A DNA stretch of 64,000 nucleotides from Neorhizobium petrolearium (GTDB taxonomy: Bacteria; Pseudomonadota; Alphaproteobacteria; Rhizobiales; Rhizobiaceae). The notes beneath the pieces are model-generated. The model did not search any database. It was not told the origin of the DNA and worked only from the letters and a program-made list of their open reading frames with translations. Shown in pieces: positions 61,889 through 64,000 of this stretch. Each line of letters starts with the position of its first letter. Position 1 is the stretch's first letter. The translations under genes were made by a program, and so were the position numbers. Where the stretch lies: contig NZ_JAGGJW010000012.1 of the NCBI RefSeq assembly GCF_017873175.1, forward strand, positions 210,677 through 274,676. Reading direction: 5' to 3'.

Positions 61889-63151
61889 ATGCCTCCCGAG
61901 CAAACGGAAGGTCGTTTCATGGGTGAGACATCCCGCTCAGCAATATCATACGCACGCTTGATGATCGGAGCCCTATTTCTCTGGCTCCTTCTTCTGTCCT
62001 CATCGCAGGCGCAAGGCAGGATGCCTGTCACAGTCGTCGTTGCACGACAGAATGCGGTGACGGAATGGCTTCCCGTCGTAGGGTCGTTAGCTGTAAGGGA
62101 AGAAATCCAAGTCTATCCATCTATCCAGGGGCAGGCGATCGAGCAAATCCTGGTCGAGGTCGGGCAACAGGTCGAAGGGGGGCAAGCGCTCGCCATTCTC
62201 GACACCACGGACGCCCGGATGCTGCTCGATAAGAACTCGGTCAGTATCCGGCGGGCCAAGGCCGCCGTGGCGGTCGAAACCAGCAGGCTTGATGTGGCGT
62301 TGGTGACCGAGGCGGAAACCAGACGGGTCTTGGAACGCAGCCGTGCACTGCAGCCGAAAGGTGCAGTCTCGCAACAGGTCCTCGATGAGCATCAAAACGC
62401 TCATGCACGCGCGATGGCTGAACTCGGTCTTGCTCGGCAGTCACTCGCTCTTGCCGAGGCGGACGCAGAGCTGGTAGCCCGCGAGCGAAAGGAGATCGAG
62501 CGCACGATCGAACGCAGTACGGTTCGGGCACCTGATGCGGGCCTCGTGCTCAGCAGGACCGCACGTATCGGTACCATGTCGTCGAGTTCCAGTGTTCCTC
62601 TGTTTGTCATCGCGAAAGACGGTGTGGTTGAGTTTGTCGCCCAGGTTACCGAAACAGGCTTCGTCCGGCTTCGGCAGGGCATGCATGCACAGATCACGAT
62701 GCCCGGCCATGGCATTTCTCTTCGCGGCACCGTGAGGCTCAGTGACGCGCAACTCGATCCGGCGACCCGTAGCGGTGAAGTACATGTCGAGCTTGATGAA
62801 AGAGCGAAGTTGGTTCCCGGCGTTTTCGCGCGCGGCCGCATCAATATCTCCTCGCGCCAGAACATCCTCCTGCCGGGAAGCGCAGTCAAAAGCGCAAGCG
62901 GCACAAGTACCGTGTTCGTCGTGAAAGATGGAGTCGTGGACGAGCGTCAGGTGACGCTCGGATCACGCCGGGACGGTTTCGTGGAAATCGTGGAGGGTGT
63001 GAGCGACGGGGAAACGGTTGTCTTGAAAGCTGGCGCCTTCCTGAAGGCTCAGGAAAAAGTTCAGCCGGTCATTGCAACATTGAACTGGCCTTCGGTGGAT
63101 CATCTGGCGACGTCGTCTACGGTTATGGGCGGCGAGGAAGTTGCACAATGA
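61889..63151 (+). CDS. RND efflux periplasmic adaptor (membrane fusion protein)
   Basis: This 420-residue HlyD/AcrA-type protein has an N-terminal hydrophobic segment (LMIGALFLWLLLLSSSQAQG) that is a signal peptide or anchor. The lipoyl-like half motifs are EEIQVYPSIQGQAIEQILVEVGQQV and STVRAPDAGLVLSRTARIG, in parts, and the coiled-coil region between them covers about residues 110-200. GGGAGGG precedes the first ATG; a second in-frame ATG at MGETSRS is possible. Its end overlaps the pump gene by 4 nt (ATGA). Confidence 0.9.
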   Translation: MPPEQTEGRFMGETSRSAISYARLMIGALFLWLLLLSSSQAQGRMPVTVVVARQNAVTEWLPVVGSLAVREEIQVYPSIQGQAIEQILVEVGQQVEGGQALAILDTTDARMLLDKNSVSIRRAKAAVAVETSRLDVALVTEAETRRVLERSRALQPKGAVSQQVLDEHQNAHARAMAELGLARQSLALAEADAELVARERKEIERTIERSTVRAPDAGLVLSRTARIGTMSSSSSVPLFVIAKDGVVEFVAQVTETGFVRLRQGMHAQITMPGHGISLRGTVRLSDAQLDPATRSGEVHVELDERAKLVPGVFARGRINISSRQNILLPGSAVKSASGTSTVFVVKDGVVDERQVTLGSRRDGFVEIVEGVSDGETVVLKAGAFLKAQEKVQPVIATLNWPSVDHLATSSTVMGGEEVAQ

Positions 63152-63900
63152 AGAACGGCAACATTTCGGCCTGGGCGATCCGAAACCCTCTTCCATCCAT
63201 TTTGCTTTTCGTCGTGCTGACCGTCGTTGGGCTCTACAGCTTCAACCGTCTGCCCATCACCTATTTCCCGACGGTCATTACCCCAGCTGTCAAGGTTACC
63301 GTCGAACAATCTGGAGCCACACCGGTTGAGCTCGAGACCGAGATCGCCCGTCCAATCGAAAATGCCATCGCGTCGCTGCCGGCCATCAAGGAGCTCGCCA
63401 CGACGATCGATGAGGGCCGATCGGTGACAACCGTGGAATTCGAGCTTGGGCTCGTCTCTCCGGATCGGGCGATGGACGACGTGCGGGATGCGGTCGCGAG
63501 AATCCGGAGCGATTTGCCAAGTACGACCGACGAGCCGGTGATCGAACGAATCGAAGAAGATTCGCAGTCGATCGTAACATATGCGGTGTCCAACAAGGAC
63601 ATGACGGTCGCGGAACTCTCTTGGTTTGTCGACGACATTGTCACCCGCAATCTGCAAGGGTTGGCGGGAGTAGGGCGCGTGGAGCGGATCGGCGGTGCTG
63701 ACCGCGAGATCCGTGTCGAACTGGACCCAGATCGTCTGCAGGCGCTATCGCTCTCTGTTGCCGCCGTCAACGAAGCGCTCGTGAAAACGCAACTCAATCG
63801 CTCCGGCGGGCGGGCTGACATCCACGGCGGCGAGCAGGTCGTAACGACATCAGCAGCGGCGCCAACCGTGGATGAACTTGCCGAACGGCGACTAGTGTGA
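63148..63900 (+). pseudogene. RND efflux pump gene, truncated after about 250 codons
   Basis: The N-terminus is intact RND sequence: the first membrane helix IRNPLPSILLFVVLTVVGLYSF, YFPTVITPAVKVTVEQSGATP and the porter-domain region ending GGEQVVTTSAAAPTVDELAERRLV, seen in parts. RND pumps are about 1,030 residues long. Here a TGA follows RRLV and the downstream sequence, though open in this frame, does not resemble the expected pump domain. The gene is probably interrupted, and the truncated protein cannot form a pump. Confidence 0.75.
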
Positions 63901-64000
63901 CGTCTCAGAGATTATGACGGGTTGTTCTATGCCCAGAATTGGCAGGTCTTGCGGGGGGACGAGCAGTTGGATGCTGCGCGCGACACCTGGTTGCTTTTGG
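63896..64000. mobile_element. Possible end of an inserted element inside the RND gene
   Basis: The join lies in CTAGTGTGACG, where the RND similarity stops. The following bases translate as RLRDYDGLFYAQNWQVLRG in the same frame but resemble no RND region. A TGT start is common at ends of some insertion sequences, including IS21-like ones. The window ends before a transposase or the other element end can be seen, so the identity is open. Confidence 0.35.

Overview
The window is GC-rich, almost fully coding DNA from an alphaproteobacterium, most likely of the Hyphomicrobiales (Rhizobium, Ensifer, Shinella or a relative). That placement is inferred from the gene families: a five-step hut pathway with HutF, HutG and HutD, PreTA, many solute-binding-protein transporters and many GntR regulators. 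I see no rRNA, tRNA, CRISPR array or core housekeeping gene. The region reads as a stretch of catabolic cassettes, each with its own importer and regulator, as is typical of a chromid, a megaplasmid or an accessory chromosomal region.

Layout. (1) 1-8435, minus strand: a BenE-type carboxylate permease (cut by the window edge), an enoyl-CoA hydratase, an acyl-CoA ligase and a three-subunit molybdenum hydroxylase whose large subunit carries a fused CoxG/SRPBCC domain, preceded by a frameshifted AraC regulator. It looks like uptake, CoA activation and hydroxylation of an organic acid, probably aromatic or alicyclic. (2) 8553-18149: a GntR/UTRA regulator divergent from an operon with an M20 hydrolase, a Dpp/Opp-type importer (binding protein, two permeases, fused double ATPase), a second M20 protein and a creatinase-like M24 protein. 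(3) 18260-20949: PreA and PreT, the bacterial dihydropyrimidine dehydrogenase. (4) 21176-21788: a DUF2325 protein and a small unknown protein. (5) 21802-31747: the most unusual part. One operon encodes an AroM protein and a second Dpp-type importer. A regulator built of an AroM-like domain joined to a LuxR-type helix-turn-helix stands divergent from a DUF917 protein and a HyuA-type hydantoinase/oxoprolinase. The same near-palindromic 20-bp site lies upstream of both aroM and the DUF917 gene, which suggests one dedicated regulon for importing and opening a hydantoin-like ring.

(6) 31877-41506: sugar-acid catabolism, with an enolase-superfamily dehydratase, a GntR regulator with two DNA-binding domains, an Ldh2-type dehydrogenase, a FadR-type regulator with a perfect operator, a TRAP transporter, an L-idonate/L-gulonate 5-dehydrogenase-like enzyme and mannonate dehydratase. 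(7) 41712-52517: a complete histidine pathway, hutI-hutH-hutG-hutU-hutD, followed by a NitT/TauT-type ABC importer and hutC on the minus strand, with hutF divergent across a HutC-like operator. (8) 52518-53276: decayed toxin genes and a small hypothetical gene. (9) 53436-57698: DoxX and a PaoABC-type aldehyde oxidoreductase. (10) 57757-63900: a region with a partly duplicated promoter, a response-regulator remnant and a long perfect hairpin, then a TetR regulator, a two-component system, a membrane fusion protein and an RND pump that stops after about 250 codons, probably because another element is inserted there.

In most blocks an importer lies next to the enzymes that would process its cargo and to a regulator that would sense it. 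All substrate assignments are inferences from family and context. No database search was run.
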